Source: Tychonema sp. LEGE 06208 (GTDB lineage: Bacteria; Cyanobacteriota; Cyanobacteriia; Cyanobacteriales; Microcoleaceae). From it: a stretch of DNA of 61,057 nucleotides. Positions 25,661-33,911 of the stretch are shown piece by piece. The DNA is taken from NCBI RefSeq assembly GCF_015207505.1, contig NZ_JADEWT010000026.1, forward strand, positions 1-61,057, given 5' to 3'. Each line of letters starts with the position of its first letter. Position 1 is the first letter of the stretch. The notes beneath the pieces are model-generated. The model was not told the origin of the DNA, did no database searches, and was given only the letters and a program-made list of their open reading frames with translations. Both the position numbers and the translations under genes were made by a program.

Positions 25661-25747
25661 CAGGGTACTTTAAGTTGCAATTCACAATCTGGAGAAGGCA
25701 CGGAGTTTGTAATTAAAATTCCGCTCAAACAAAATTTGAGACCTTAG
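25661..25747 (+). pseudogene. Relic of a histidine kinase C-terminus
   Basis: A 28-codon frame reading [20 protein letters not shown] and PLKQNLRP before TAG matches the last beta strands of HATPase_c domains (compare [20 protein letters not shown] in the preceding gene). No start or upstream domain remains, so it is a fragment left by deletion or recombination. Confidence 0.7.
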
Positions 25748-25816
25748 AACCTATCTACAGCAATATTACTATAACTACAACAAAAAATGCTTTTTGTTAT
25801 AGTGCGATGCACCCTT

Positions 25817-25882
25817 GTCACCTGCTAGGGCGATCGGCACATCATCCGAAGCCCCCTATTCCCAAGCTATACTGCGAGTAAC
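25817..25882 (-). pseudogene. Relic of a second HD-domain gene
   Basis: Read on the minus strand this gives VTRSIAWE-stop-GASDDVPIALAGD, which aligns with GTASIALEYGASEDEPIA of the HD pseudogene at 20014-20525, with clear nucleotide similarity over about 55 bp. Only this piece remains. The surrounding 25585-26007 spacer has no intact gene and includes the thyX promoter region. Confidence 0.7.
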
Positions 25883-26007
25883 CCAAAAATTAGCTACATT
25901 AACTAACGAATTATTAGCATAAAAATAACTTGCCATAAATGCTATTATATGAAACAATCTAGGATGTTGCAATTTCAAACTACTGTTGGGAACACAAATA
26001 AAATATC

Positions 26008-26730
26008 ATGGAGAGATTCAGAGTAGAAGTTATTTCTCAAACACCAAATCCTCAGCAAGTAGTTTATGCTGCACTCCATCAAGACTATACTGAGAACTTT
26101 GTATTTGACGAGCGGGATTCGTGGCCGTCTGAGGCAGAATGTGGCGAAATAATTGTTAAGCGACTCCTAGCGGGCGATCGTGGGCATTACGGCCCCCTAG
26201 AGCATCCCCAAATTATCTTCAATTGCGGGTACTTTCCCCACAGTGTCATGCAGCAGGCGAGGACTCATCGTGTCGGAGTATCATTTGATGTTCAATCTCT
26301 ACGCTACACGGGAAATCAATTTCTTGATGCCGCTGTCGGTAAAAAAGATATCGAAGATATTTTTTACCTGCGTCCAGTAGATTATTATACCGATCGCGAA
26401 GGCAAAAAATATTACTATTCACCCGAACAAAGAGAAAAAGATTTAGAGTGGTGTCTAGAAGCCGCTAAACGTTACAAAATTGACTTCGACGGCGGGATGT
26501 CGGAGGAACACGCCAGAGGCAAATTACCCTTTGACTACCGCCAGCATTTTGTAGTCAGTTTCAATTTGAGGTCTTTCCTGCATTTTGCCGACTTAAGAAA
26601 CAAGAAAAATGCTCAACTAGAAATTCAAAAACTCTGCGAAATGATGTGGCCTCACTTTGAGAATTGGGCACCCGACATTGCCAAGTGGTACACAGCTACT
26701 CGTCTGGGAAAAGCCAGACTAGCGCCGTAA
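26008..26730 (+). CDS. thyX: Flavin-dependent thymidylate synthase
   Basis: Converts dUMP to dTMP using methylene-tetrahydrofolate, NADPH and FAD. The 240-residue protein carries the ThyX motif as RTHRVGVSFDVQSLRY at residues 85-100 (the R-H-R-x7-S consensus in its cyanobacterial form). FNLRSFLHFADLR near residue 190 is the second conserved block (substrate and FAD contacts). Next genes in the same orientation are dUTPase and dCMP deaminase, both making dUMP, so the cluster is a dTMP-supply unit. No ThyA is seen in the window. Confidence 0.93.
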   Translation: MERFRVEVISQTPNPQQVVYAALHQDYTENFVFDERDSWPSEAECGEIIVKRLLAGDRGHYGPLEHPQIIFNCGYFPHSVMQQARTHRVGVSFDVQSLRYTGNQFLDAAVGKKDIEDIFYLRPVDYYTDREGKKYYYSPEQREKDLEWCLEAAKRYKIDFDGGMSEEHARGKLPFDYRQHFVVSFNLRSFLHFADLRNKKNAQLEIQKLCEMMWPHFENWAPDIAKWYTATRLGKARLAP

Positions 26731-26748
26731 TAATTGCCATCATAGAAA

Positions 26749-26826
26749 TTATTCATCTCTCTCTTCTCCTCCTCTGTGTCCTCTGCGCCAAGAGCGGTTA
26801 AATCATTCCGATACAACTGAAGTTGG
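26749..26826. repeat. Pyrimidine-rich dispersed repeat
   Basis: Shares TTATTCATCTCTCTC, CCTCTGTGTCCTCTGCG and CGGTTAAATCATTCCGATAC with the block at about 13941-14018. It occupies the thyX-dut spacer. Confidence 0.65.
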
Positions 26827-26886
26827 GATAGCTAAAAACTTTTCTGTGTTATTATTCTTCCTTCTTCCTTCCACTCACAAAACAAA

Positions 26887-27315
26887 ATGAAACTAAAAAT
26901 CCTGCAACTGCATGACTCAGCCATAATTCCCAAATATGCCCATCATTCCGATGCTGGACTAGACTTGTTTTCTATAGATGAATTAGAAATTTCTCCGGGA
27001 GAAAGCCAGTTAATTCATACAGGAATATCAATAGAATTACCAGAAAAAACGGAGGCTCAAATCCGTCCCAGAAGCGGTTTAGCTCTCAAGCACCAAATCA
27101 CTGTACTCAATGCACCAGGAACCATAGATGAAGGCTATCGAGGCGAAATCAAAGTCATCTTAATCAATCACGGTCAAACTTCCTTTCAAGTGACAAGAGG
27201 CATGAAAATTGCTCAAATGGTAATAGCGCCAGTAATTCGTGTGGAAATTGAAGAGATTAAAATGTTAAGTTCGAGTTCTAGGGGAGATAAGGGATTTGGC
27301 TCAACTGGACTATGA
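26887..27315 (+). CDS. dut: dUTP diphosphatase
   Basis: Trimeric dUTPase of 142 residues hydrolysing dUTP to dUMP. All five motifs are present: AGLDLFS (23-29), PRSGLA (61-66), [11 protein letters not shown] (78-88, with the catalytic Asp81 in motif 3), [10 protein letters not shown] and the C-terminal arm [10 protein letters not shown] (132-141). It supplies dUMP to the adjacent ThyX and prevents uracil incorporation. Spaced 156 bp after thyX, with a dispersed repeat between, and 44 bp before the dCMP deaminase gene. Confidence 0.95.
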   Translation: MKLKILQLHDSAIIPKYAHHSDAGLDLFSIDELEISPGESQLIHTGISIELPEKTEAQIRPRSGLALKHQITVLNAPGTIDEGYRGEIKVILINHGQTSFQVTRGMKIAQMVIAPVIRVEIEEIKMLSSSSRGDKGFGSTGL

Positions 27316-27359
27316 CAATAAATTTCTCGTTTCAATACAGTTCTCATTCTAGATTTTAA

Positions 27360-27944
27360 ATGAACAATACACCAGACAATTACGAACCCCCTCACAGACC
27401 AAATTGGGACGAATACTTTTTAATGTTAGCAAAATTAGCTGCTACTCGATCGACTTGTCTGGCTTTTCCCGTCGGCGCAGTAATTGCTAAAGACAGGCAA
27501 GTTTTAGCCACGGGTTACAACGGTTCGCCGTCAGGTTCGGTACACTGTACGACTCAAGGCTTTTGCTATCCGGGTTTAAGCAGTTGCGACGCCAGCAAAA
27601 CTTTGCCGTCGCGGGCGGTACACGCTGAAGCAAATGCGATCGCCAAAGCGGCCAAACACGGGATATCTACGGCTGGATCTAGCATTTACGTGACTTTAGA
27701 ACCCTGCATTTATTGTTTGAAATTAATCATTTCTGCAGGGATTCGCGAAGTATTTTATGAAACAGTTTTTAACAGCGGAGAAAAAGCTGAGTTGAGAGAT
27801 TCTTTTATAGCTGAAGGTATTGTTGAGTTTACACAAATTCAGCTATCTGAAATCACAGCAAAAACAGCAGCTTCATTTCTGCTGAATCCTACGTCTGTTC
27901 CAAAAGATACTGTAACAGGAATTGTAGGCCCAGGCAAAGAATAA
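27360..27944 (+). CDS. dCMP deaminase
   Basis: Zinc deaminase of about 194 residues converting dCMP to dUMP. The zinc site is HAEAN (88-92) with catalytic Glu90 and PCIYC (115-119); the GYNGSPSG loop (52-59) and the extra Cys/His stretch (VHCTTQGFCYPGLSSCD) are typical of the dCMP deaminase subfamily rather than cytidine deaminase. The C-terminus extends about 25 residues beyond short homologues. Last gene of the thyX-dut cluster and followed by a strong terminator. Confidence 0.9.
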   Translation: MNNTPDNYEPPHRPNWDEYFLMLAKLAATRSTCLAFPVGAVIAKDRQVLATGYNGSPSGSVHCTTQGFCYPGLSSCDASKTLPSRAVHAEANAIAKAAKHGISTAGSSIYVTLEPCIYCLKLIISAGIREVFYETVFNSGEKAELRDSFIAEGIVEFTQIQLSEITAKTAASFLLNPTSVPKDTVTGIVGPGKE

Positions 27945-28000
27945 AACCTAACCCCCCCAACCCCTCTGTTTGCAAGCCTAGGGGTTGGGGAGAGGTTTTT
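27945..28000 (+). terminator. Rho-independent terminator of the thyX-dut cluster
   Basis: CCCCAACCCCT (27955-27965) pairs with AGGGGTTGGGG (27980-27990) with further AACCT/AGGTT pairing outside, and a T-run (GGTTTTT) follows. Confidence 0.85.
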
Positions 28001-28035
28001 ACCGCTTCAAAGCTAGCTGTGAGACGGGCATTTTC

Positions 28036-28287
28036 TCAAGCTCGATCTTGTCCTCTGGAACGCTTCAGGATGCTGATGACTTCTCCTGGGTTGCGAGTTC
28101 GTGTCAACTTGCTCCACGATCCGAATTCGGCTATCCCCAAACTGTGCAAGCGGTGGATGATGCCCTTAACCCATTTGGGATCGCCGAGCAAAATCATTCG
28201 GTTTGCCGGCCGGCCGTCTATCGTTAAAGCGTCGGCGACAAGGCTAGCAGGGGAGCCATCGGCTTGTGCAGGTAATTTCTCTGACAT
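28036..28287 (-). CDS. Small protein divergent from an XRE regulator, function unknown
   Basis: An 83-residue basic protein I do not recognise. The central part (NRMILLGDPKWVKGIIHRLHSLGIAEFGSWSKL) looks folded and the C-terminus is Arg/Lys-rich (SILKRSRGQDR). It is divergent from the XRE gene at 28392, with two palindromes in the 104-bp space between, suggesting it is under that regulator's control. No obvious ribosome binding site. Could be a toxin or small nucleic-acid-binding protein; this is conjecture. Confidence 0.6.
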   Translation of the reverse strand: MSEKLPAQADGSPASLVADALTIDGRPANRMILLGDPKWVKGIIHRLHSLGIAEFGSWSKLTRTRNPGEVISILKRSRGQDRA

Positions 28288-28315
28288 AGGGTTTTACCAA
28301 GTTTCTAACCAAATA

Positions 28316-28368
28316 ATGTTCGTAACTACAAACATCATACCTTACTTGATGTTTATAGTTACAAACAT
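28316..28368. promoter_or_regulatory. Two 20-bp palindromic operator candidates
   Basis: Site 1 ATGTTCGTAACTACAAACAT (28316-28335) and site 2 ATGTTTATAGTTACAAACAT (28349-28368) share the near-palindromic pattern ATGTTnGTA..TACnAACAT. Centres are 33 bp apart, about three helical turns, so two bound dimers would lie on the same face. They sit between the divergent small gene and the XRE regulator, the normal place for an autoregulatory operator. Confidence 0.75.
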
Positions 28369-28391
28369 TTACGTCGTTAAAATCCTCTGAG

Positions 28392-28664
28392 ATGATTGGA
28401 GGCATGGGAAAAGCAGGAAAAGCACTCAGGCAAGTCTTAGGAACTTACGGTATCAGCCAAAATCGCCTCGCGGTGACAATGGGCATTAATCGATCTACTG
28501 TTTACCAGTGGGTGAACGAAGTCAGCGATCCTCTAGCTGAAGCGGTAACGGAAATAGTCAAAGCTTTAGGAAATATTGATGAAGCTGCTGCGGAAGATTT
28601 TATCAATCTGTATCTGGGGCGATTCGTTGAGAAAAACGATCTTCGGGAGGAGGACAACAGTTAA
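28392..28664 (+). CDS. XRE-family transcriptional regulator
   Basis: A 90-residue helix-turn-helix protein of the Cro/CI/XRE type. The HTH is LRQVLGTYGISQNRLAVTMGINRSTVYQWVNEVSDP (about residues 12-47), followed by a short helical tail (FINLYLGRFVEKNDL) that may dimerise. ATG 28392 is used; ATG 28404 lies directly after GGAGG and is less well spaced. Probably binds the twin palindromes just upstream and so represses both itself and the divergent small gene. Confidence 0.85.
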   Translation: MIGGMGKAGKALRQVLGTYGISQNRLAVTMGINRSTVYQWVNEVSDPLAEAVTEIVKALGNIDEAAAEDFINLYLGRFVEKNDLREEDNS

Positions 28665-28765
28665 ATTTAAGGAACTCGGCGATCGAGCCAAGCTCTAGTT
28701 TATAAGCCAGAGCTTAAGCCTTCTTATGATATAATTCGAGACGCATTATTTTGGCTTGTGACTAA

Positions 28766-29710
28766 ATGATTACCATCATCTACTCCTCGCAATTCCTCGA
28801 ACATCAAACCGGGTACATGCACCCCGAACAGCCCGAGCGACTTACGGCAATTATAAATAGATTAAAAGCCTCAACAGTTGCCAACTTAATTGAATGGGTC
28901 GAGCCTTCTTCCTCCAGAAATGCAATCGAGGCGATTAAACGGGTTCATTCCATGACCTACATCGACTTGGTGAGTGCTTATTCTGCAAGAGGTTGGGGCT
29001 GCTTTGAGTCAACCCAGATTTTTCCGAAAAGCTTTGAAGTGGCGGAGCTGGCTGTGAATGCTTGGTTAGATGGGGTTGATAGAGTTTGGATGCAAGGAAA
29101 ACCTGTTTTCGTTTTAGCAAGACCTCCAGGACATCATGCACTCCCAGATGAAGGCATGGGGTTTTGCATTTTCTGCAACGCAGCCATTGCCGCTATTTAC
29201 GCACTTACTAATGAGAACATCAAGCGTGTTGGCATTCTAGATTGGGATGTCCATCATGGCAATGGAACCCAAGCTGCTGTAGAAAATTACCCCAACATCG
29301 CGTTCTGTTCGATTCATCAATCGCCCGGTTATCCGCACACAGGAAAATCACAAGAACAGGGCAAATTTAACAACATTTTGAATCTCCCCATAACCCCAGG
29401 TAGCACTATACAAAAGTACCATCAATTGTTTGAAACCAAAGTTCTCCCCTTTTTCCATAACTTTTGCCCAGATTTGCTTATTGTCAGCGCAGGCTACGAT
29501 GCCAACCAAGCCGATTTACTGTCTAAAATAAATCTACAGCCCCAAGACTATGCTGCACTTACGCAATACAGTCTAGAAATTACACCGAGGGTTATGTTTG
29601 GTTTAGAGGGTGGGTATGAATTAGACAGCCTTTCGAACTCAGTCTTGGAGACAATTAGGCAATGTTTAAGTTCGATCGCTCAATCAAACTCGTCCACAAC
29701 TTGTAAATAG
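28766..29710 (+). CDS. Histone-deacetylase-family hydrolase
   Basis: Zinc-dependent deacetylase of the HDAC/AcuC/acetylpolyamine amidohydrolase superfamily, 314 residues. Hallmarks: paired His123-His124 in RPPGHHALPDEG, zinc ligands Asp161 and His163 in WDVHHGNGTQ, Asp245 in SAGYDANQ, and GGY at 282-284 supplying the transition-state Tyr. In bacteria such enzymes act on acetylated proteins, polyamines or acetoin-related substrates; the substrate here is unknown. Its 3' end overlaps the convergent gene at 29680-30186 by 31 bp. Confidence 0.9.
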   Translation: MITIIYSSQFLEHQTGYMHPEQPERLTAIINRLKASTVANLIEWVEPSSSRNAIEAIKRVHSMTYIDLVSAYSARGWGCFESTQIFPKSFEVAELAVNAWLDGVDRVWMQGKPVFVLARPPGHHALPDEGMGFCIFCNAAIAAIYALTNENIKRVGILDWDVHHGNGTQAAVENYPNIAFCSIHQSPGYPHTGKSQEQGKFNNILNLPITPGSTIQKYHQLFETKVLPFFHNFCPDLLIVSAGYDANQADLLSKINLQPQDYAALTQYSLEITPRVMFGLEGGYELDSLSNSVLETIRQCLSSIAQSNSSTTCK

Positions 29711-30186
29711 TCGATCGCCGCATCTATCCTCGAACTATACTTAAAAGCAAACTGATCGAACCAATATCTCTCATCGGAATTCTTATCCAAATTTTTCAGC
29801 CAAACTTGAGCTTGCCTAACCTTCTGTCTGCGGGTTTGGATGTCTAGCTCTGACTGCACAATCTTTTCTGGGGGTTGCGGTGCTAGTGCAGTCACTTCCT
29901 GAGCTTTATTTTCTACTTTTTGCGGAGACTTAAGCGGTTTTTGTGCAGCAACTTCCTGATTTTTATTTTGTGCTTCGCATTCAGCCTTAATTTCAGCTAA
30001 ATCCTTCTCTAAAGCACCAGGATACAAATTGATATTTGTTGTTTTTGATGTTTTATTTGACGGCACTGCTGCTGGTTGCGAAAGCGGTTGTGCTTCCACT
30101 GACGGCTGACTTTGTACCTCGCGAAGTTTTTGAGATGCTTGATATTCTGCCTTAAGTTCAGCTAACAGGCGATCGATCGATTCCAT
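29680..30186 (-). CDS. Slr1339-like (salt-stress family) protein
   Basis: A 168-residue, highly charged protein with a Gln/Pro/Lys-rich, probably disordered middle (residues 30-115) and a conserved-looking C-terminus: QAQVWLKNLDKNSDERYWFDQFAFKYSSRIDAAIDYL. That ending resembles the cyanobacterial Slr1339-type salt-stress family; the assignment is by pattern and moderate. It is convergent with the deacetylase gene (31-bp overlap) and lies 73 bp downstream of the VWA gene in the same orientation, so it may be co-transcribed with it. Confidence 0.65.
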   Translation of the reverse strand: MESIDRLLAELKAEYQASQKLREVQSQPSVEAQPLSQPAAVPSNKTSKTTNINLYPGALEKDLAEIKAECEAQNKNQEVAAQKPLKSPQKVENKAQEVTALAPQPPEKIVQSELDIQTRRQKVRQAQVWLKNLDKNSDERYWFDQFAFKYSSRIDAAIDYLQVVDEFD

Positions 30187-30259
30187 AACTTAAAACCCTC
30201 TAAAAAATGCTGCCCAGCAACCAGCCACAAATATAATCGCGCGAAATTTCCCCGATTCT

Positions 30260-30865
30260 TCAATCAGTGATTGCATTTAGCAATACTTCCGTCAGCGTCA
30301 TGTCTTCAAGATCGTCCATCGTCACAGTATCAACGATATCAAATTTAGCCCCAGCGCTTTGCAGTTCGTCATCTAATATTTTGAGAAATTTAGTAGCTTC
30401 CGGCGCATTCCCTACTTGAATGAAAGAAATTGCTAACTCTTCATCTCGATCGATCTTCCGCGAAGCCTCTATAATCGTTTTCATCACTTCTTTGCGATCG
30501 TCCGGTTCCCCGTCCGTCACCACTAATATTGTTTCCCCATTTTGCTTGGTCTTACCGGATGCTTTGCGCTGAAAATAACTGTTTAGAGCGTCTAGCAGTA
30601 CCGCAGCTAAATTTGTATTCCCCGAAGGTTCGTTTTCTTGGAATATTTGCAAGACTTTAGCTGATGTTACGTTGTCGTAGCGCTTGAAACGACCGGAAAA
30701 CACATAAACGGTGATGCCGTCTGGGTCAAGTTCTTCGCATTTATTCGCTAGGGCGATCGTCGATTCTTGGATCAGCGCCCACCGACTTTTACCGCCAGTC
30801 CGATCTTTGGTGTACATACTGCCGCTTTTGTCAATGATGATTGTATAATCGCGGTTCTGAAGCAT
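30260..30865 (-). CDS. VWA-domain protein
   Basis: A 201-residue von Willebrand factor A domain protein without signal peptide. The MIDAS metal site is complete: DKSGS at residues 12-16, a Thr in SGNTNLAAVL, and Asp in VVTDGEPDD. Cytosolic bacterial VWA proteins of this type often act with MoxR ATPases or stress (Ter-like) systems; none is adjacent. Its ATG lies 118 bp downstream of the ndhN stop, beyond a hairpin, so it probably has its own promoter. Confidence 0.85.
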   Translation of the reverse strand: MLQNRDYTIIIDKSGSMYTKDRTGGKSRWALIQESTIALANKCEELDPDGITVYVFSGRFKRYDNVTSAKVLQIFQENEPSGNTNLAAVLLDALNSYFQRKASGKTKQNGETILVVTDGEPDDRKEVMKTIIEASRKIDRDEELAISFIQVGNAPEATKFLKILDDELQSAGAKFDIVDTVTMDDLEDMTLTEVLLNAITD

Positions 30866-30910
30866 AAGATTTTCCTGTTAATTAAATTTTTTCCAAAAAA
30901 GAAGAAAACC

Positions 30911-30945
30911 AGCGAGCCGAAGCTGTTGAGCTTTCGTTGCTCGCT
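30911..30945. terminator. Hairpin terminator after ndhN
   Basis: AGCGAGC (30911-30917) and GCTCGCT (30939-30945) form the base of a stem with inner GAA/TTC and GC pairing. T-runs flank it on both strands (GTTTTTT on plus; TTTTCTTCTTTTTT on minus), so it can end ndhN transcripts (minus strand). Confidence 0.6.
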
Positions 30946-30983
30946 GCGTTTTTTAGTTGATTTGCGATCGCAAATAGCAGAAT

Positions 30984-31460
30984 TTAAGCTGTAACTAAAG
31001 CTTCTGTAAGCGGCTTCCAGCTAAAAACTCGATCGCCCCCCATCTCCACTGCTATTTTAACTCGCGGTTCTAACGTCGGCAAAACAGTCAAATACTCAAC
31101 TTCCTGACTCGACAAAACCTGCCCTTCAATAATCCACAGCACCAGTCCTTTTGCTTTCGGCGGCAAATTGTCTAATTGAGTTTTCAACATCGGCGGCAGG
31201 TAGTACGTATAACCGACAGCCCCTTCATTGCCAGTAGTTTTTTTGCCCAAATGCGGCGGCCGCACTCCGTGAACCCCCGTCAAATACATCGCCAAATCGC
31301 CCAAGCCCCGCGCCGTAATTGTATGGGCACCGTAGCCCGCAGCCCTCAGCCGCCGCAGGTAACGGCCCTCAAATCCTCCCTCTAAAGGAACGTACAGGGC
31401 TAGCGACCCCGACTTTTCCAAATCCCGAATCATATCCGAACCAGTCGTAATCAGTCCCAT
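30984..31460 (-). CDS. ndhN: NAD(P)H-quinone oxidoreductase subunit N
   Basis: Peripheral subunit of the cyanobacterial/plastid NDH-1 complex, needed for cyclic electron flow, respiration and CO2 uptake at the thylakoid membrane. The 158-residue sequence is typical: MGLITTGSDMIRDLEKSGSLALYVPLEGGFEGRY, RRLRAAGYGAHTITARGLGDLAMYLTGVHGVRPPHLGKK, and GYTYYLPPML. It has no enterobacterial counterpart and therefore marks the genome as cyanobacterial. It lies head to head with the ribosomal protein block. Confidence 0.95.
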   Translation of the reverse strand: MGLITTGSDMIRDLEKSGSLALYVPLEGGFEGRYLRRLRAAGYGAHTITARGLGDLAMYLTGVHGVRPPHLGKKTTGNEGAVGYTYYLPPMLKTQLDNLPPKAKGLVLWIIEGQVLSSQEVEYLTVLPTLEPRVKIAVEMGGDRVFSWKPLTEALVTA

Positions 31461-32010
31461 AAATTTGTCTTGCCTGCTGTTTTAAATGTGGTCGATCGCC
31501 AATTGCGAGCTTGGAGTATTATAAATCCTCAAGCTGAGGCGAAAAGTTTAGTCCGGGACGATCCGAATCAAAAAACCGGGTTTTTCAATCTGATTGACGG
31601 TTTGACCAAAGTATTGTCGTTAAAAAATTTCCGGTTTCCGGCCACCGGTGGTTAATTCATCAACTTATGCTCGCGGCCTTGACAAACGGCAAACACTTCA
31701 TATACTATTGTGAATTGTCGCCGTAAAGGATACTGAGTAGCTTGCCGCTCAAGTCCTGGCACAAAAAAGCAAGACCGAGACAAAACTCGGAGGGCGATCG
31801 GGTAAAAAGCCGCGCATCTCAACCCTTGCAAGACTTCCACAAGCTCGCTCCCAAATTTAAAACTCAAATTTTAAACACCGAGGAAAGCTGTTGGTTGATA
31901 ACAGTTAATTGCAGGAACACTGAAATAAATGTTTCTGCACAAGAGCAAGCGGATTGACGTAAAAAAATTCTCAATCCGAAACCTCTTGCGTAAATAAAAG
32001 GAAAAAATCC
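31461..32010. other. Spacer between ndhN and rplC
   Basis: Divergent promoter region of ndhN and the ribosomal block. Contains AAAAACCGGGTTTTT (31571-31585) and a CCGGTTTCCGG fragment. On the minus strand 31652-31867 a 71-codon frame ends VYEVFAVCQGREHKLMN; it looks partly protein-like but I cannot assign it and do not call it. The last 140 bp before rplC are AT-rich and presumably hold its promoter and leader. Confidence 0.45.
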
Positions 32011-32646
32011 GTGTCTGTAGGCATTCTTGGTACAAAACTAGGCATGACTCAAGTGTTTGACGAAGAAGGGAGAGCAATCCCCGTCACCGTCATTCAAGCA
32101 GGGCCTTGTACAGTAACTCAAATCAAAACAAAACAAACTGACGGCTACGGTGCCGTTCAAGTTGGATACAGCGACGTTAAGCCGAAGGCTCTCAACCAGC
32201 CAAAATTGGGACACCTTGCCAAGTCGGGGGCGACTCCATTGCGCCACTTGCACGAATACCGATTGGAAGACACCAGTTCCTTTGAATTAGGTCAACAACT
32301 AAAAGCAGATAGCTTTACACCGGGACAAATAGTAGATGTCATCGGTACAAGCATCGGTAAAGGTTTTGCAGGCTTTCAAAAGCGCCACAACTTCAAACGA
32401 GGCCCCATGTCTCACGGTTCCAAAAATCACCGCGAACCTGGATCGATCGGACCTGGAACAACTCCCGGCCGCGTCTATCCCGGTAAAAGAATGGCGGGAC
32501 GTATGGGCAACGTTCAAGTCACCGTCCGCAAACTCACAATTGTCCGGGTGGATGCAGAGCAGAATTTGTTGCTAATTAAGGGAGCAGTTCCCGGCAAACC
32601 TGGCGCCTTAGTCAATGTTGTGCCTGAGAAAAAAGTAGGACGTTAG
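32011..32646 (+). CDS. rplC: Ribosomal protein L3
   Basis: Large-subunit protein that seeds 50S assembly and reaches towards the peptidyl transferase centre. 211 residues, with [17 protein letters not shown] at the start and the conserved loop [21 protein letters not shown] (about 149-169). Initiation is GTG at 32011 with AAGGA upstream. First gene of the block; the S10 gene that precedes it in many bacteria is absent. Confidence 0.97.
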   Translation: MSVGILGTKLGMTQVFDEEGRAIPVTVIQAGPCTVTQIKTKQTDGYGAVQVGYSDVKPKALNQPKLGHLAKSGATPLRHLHEYRLEDTSSFELGQQLKADSFTPGQIVDVIGTSIGKGFAGFQKRHNFKRGPMSHGSKNHREPGSIGPGTTPGRVYPGKRMAGRMGNVQVTVRKLTIVRVDAEQNLLLIKGAVPGKPGALVNVVPEKKVGR

Positions 32647-32821
32647 TCAGCAGTCAGCAGTCAGCAGTCAGCAGTCAGTAGATAGTGGTTGGCGGGCGAG
32701 TAGCAAGAAGAACTAAGAGCCAAAAACTTAAAGCTGACAAAGCGACAAAGCGACAAAGTGACAAAGCGACAAAGCGACAACTAAAAAACAGACAACTAAC
32801 AACAGACAAAGGACAAAAGAT
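32647..32821. repeat. Heptamer repeats between rplC and rplD
   Basis: AGTCAGC units directly after the rplC stop, then AAAGCGAC(A) units (GACAAAGC and variants) ending just before the rplD start. No gene. Confidence 0.75.
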
Positions 32822-33454
32822 ATGGTTAATTGTGTAGTGCGAAATTGGCAAGGCGAAGAAGTTGGGGAAACAACTTTAGAACTGCGCGTAGCCAAAGAAG
32901 AAAATGCGTCTCACATCGTTCACAGAGCATTGACGCGGCAACTGAATAACGCCCGTCAAGGAAATGCTTGCACCAAAACTCGATCGGAAGTTAGAGGTGG
33001 CGGCCGCAAACCTTGGCGTCAAAAAGGCACCGGTCGAGCCAGAGCCGGTTCGATCCGTTCTCCGCTGTGGCGGGGCGGCGGTGTCATATTTGGGCCAAAA
33101 CCCAGAGACTTTGAAGTCAAAATGAACAAAAAGGAACGCCGTCTCGCTTTGCGGACAGCATTCTTCAGTCGTACCGAAGACCTGATTGTGGTTGAAGAAT
33201 TTGCAGAGCAATTTCCGAGACCGAAAAGCAAAGACTTGCTGAGCGCGATCGCCCGTTGGGGCATCGACCCAAATAAAAAAGTTCTGTTAATCTTGCCAGA
33301 ACCGCAACTAAACGTCTATTTGTCAGGACGCAACATCGAATTAGTCAACGTCATCTTGGCAACTTCCCTGAACGTTTACGACGTTCTCGCGGCTGACAAA
33401 ATCATTGTCACCTCTACCGCCATAACAAAAATTCAGGAGATTTACGGTGAGTAA
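32822..33454 (+). CDS. rplD: Ribosomal protein L4
   Basis: 50S protein lining the nascent-peptide exit tunnel; in some bacteria also a regulator of its own operon. 210 residues with the extended loop [19 protein letters not shown] followed by [13 protein letters not shown] (about 60-92). It overlaps the rplW start by 8 nt, indicating translational coupling. Confidence 0.97.
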   Translation: MVNCVVRNWQGEEVGETTLELRVAKEENASHIVHRALTRQLNNARQGNACTKTRSEVRGGGRKPWRQKGTGRARAGSIRSPLWRGGGVIFGPKPRDFEVKMNKKERRLALRTAFFSRTEDLIVVEEFAEQFPRPKSKDLLSAIARWGIDPNKKVLLILPEPQLNVYLSGRNIELVNVILATSLNVYDVLAADKIIVTSTAITKIQEIYGE

Positions 33455-33755
33455 AATCGACCCCCGCGACTACGCAGATTTGATCCAGCGTCCGATTCTC
33501 ACCGAGAAAGCTACCAGAATGATGGAATTAAATCAATTTACATTCGACGTAGCCCCCAAAGCGACCAAGCCTCAAATCAAAGCAGCCATCGAAGAGCTAT
33601 TTAAGGTCAAAGTCATCGGCGTAAATACCCAAAACCCGCCGCGCAAAAAGCGTCGAGTTGGTAAATTCGTCGGCTTTAAACCTTGTTACAAGCGAGCCAC
33701 CGTAACTTTGCTAGACGGAGAGTCGATCCGCAAACTGCTATTCCCAGAAGTTTAG
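33447..33755 (+). CDS. rplW: Ribosomal protein L23
   Basis: 50S protein at the exit tunnel rim that docks trigger factor and SRP. 102 residues: [21 protein letters not shown] and [22 protein letters not shown] are typical. Starts with GTG at 33447 inside the end of rplD. Confidence 0.96.
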   Translation: MSKIDPRDYADLIQRPILTEKATRMMELNQFTFDVAPKATKPQIKAAIEELFKVKVIGVNTQNPPRKKRRVGKFVGFKPCYKRATVTLLDGESIRKLLFPEV

Positions 33756-33759
33756 CCAA

Positions 33760-33911
33760 TTTTGGATTTTAGATTTTAGATTTTAGATTGCAGTTAGCTC
33801 GTGCAAATTCCCAATCCAGGAAACAGCAAGGTTAACAGATCATCCCAAATCTAAAATCCCAAATCTAAAATCTAAAATCCCAAGTCTAAAATCTAAAATC
33901 TAAAATCGATT
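33760..33911. repeat. AATCTAAAAT-type repeats between rplW and rplB
   Basis: TTTTAGA heptamers (TTTTAGATTTTAGATT) after rplW and, in opposite sense, AATCTAAA(A)TCCCAAATC units up to the rplB start. The two inverted arrays could pair into a long imperfect stem. Confidence 0.7.

Noticed and set aside
31652..31867. 71-codon minus-strand frame between ndhN and rplC
   Set aside because: Ends in a plausible-looking stretch but has no recognisable family or ribosome binding site; not enough to call a gene.
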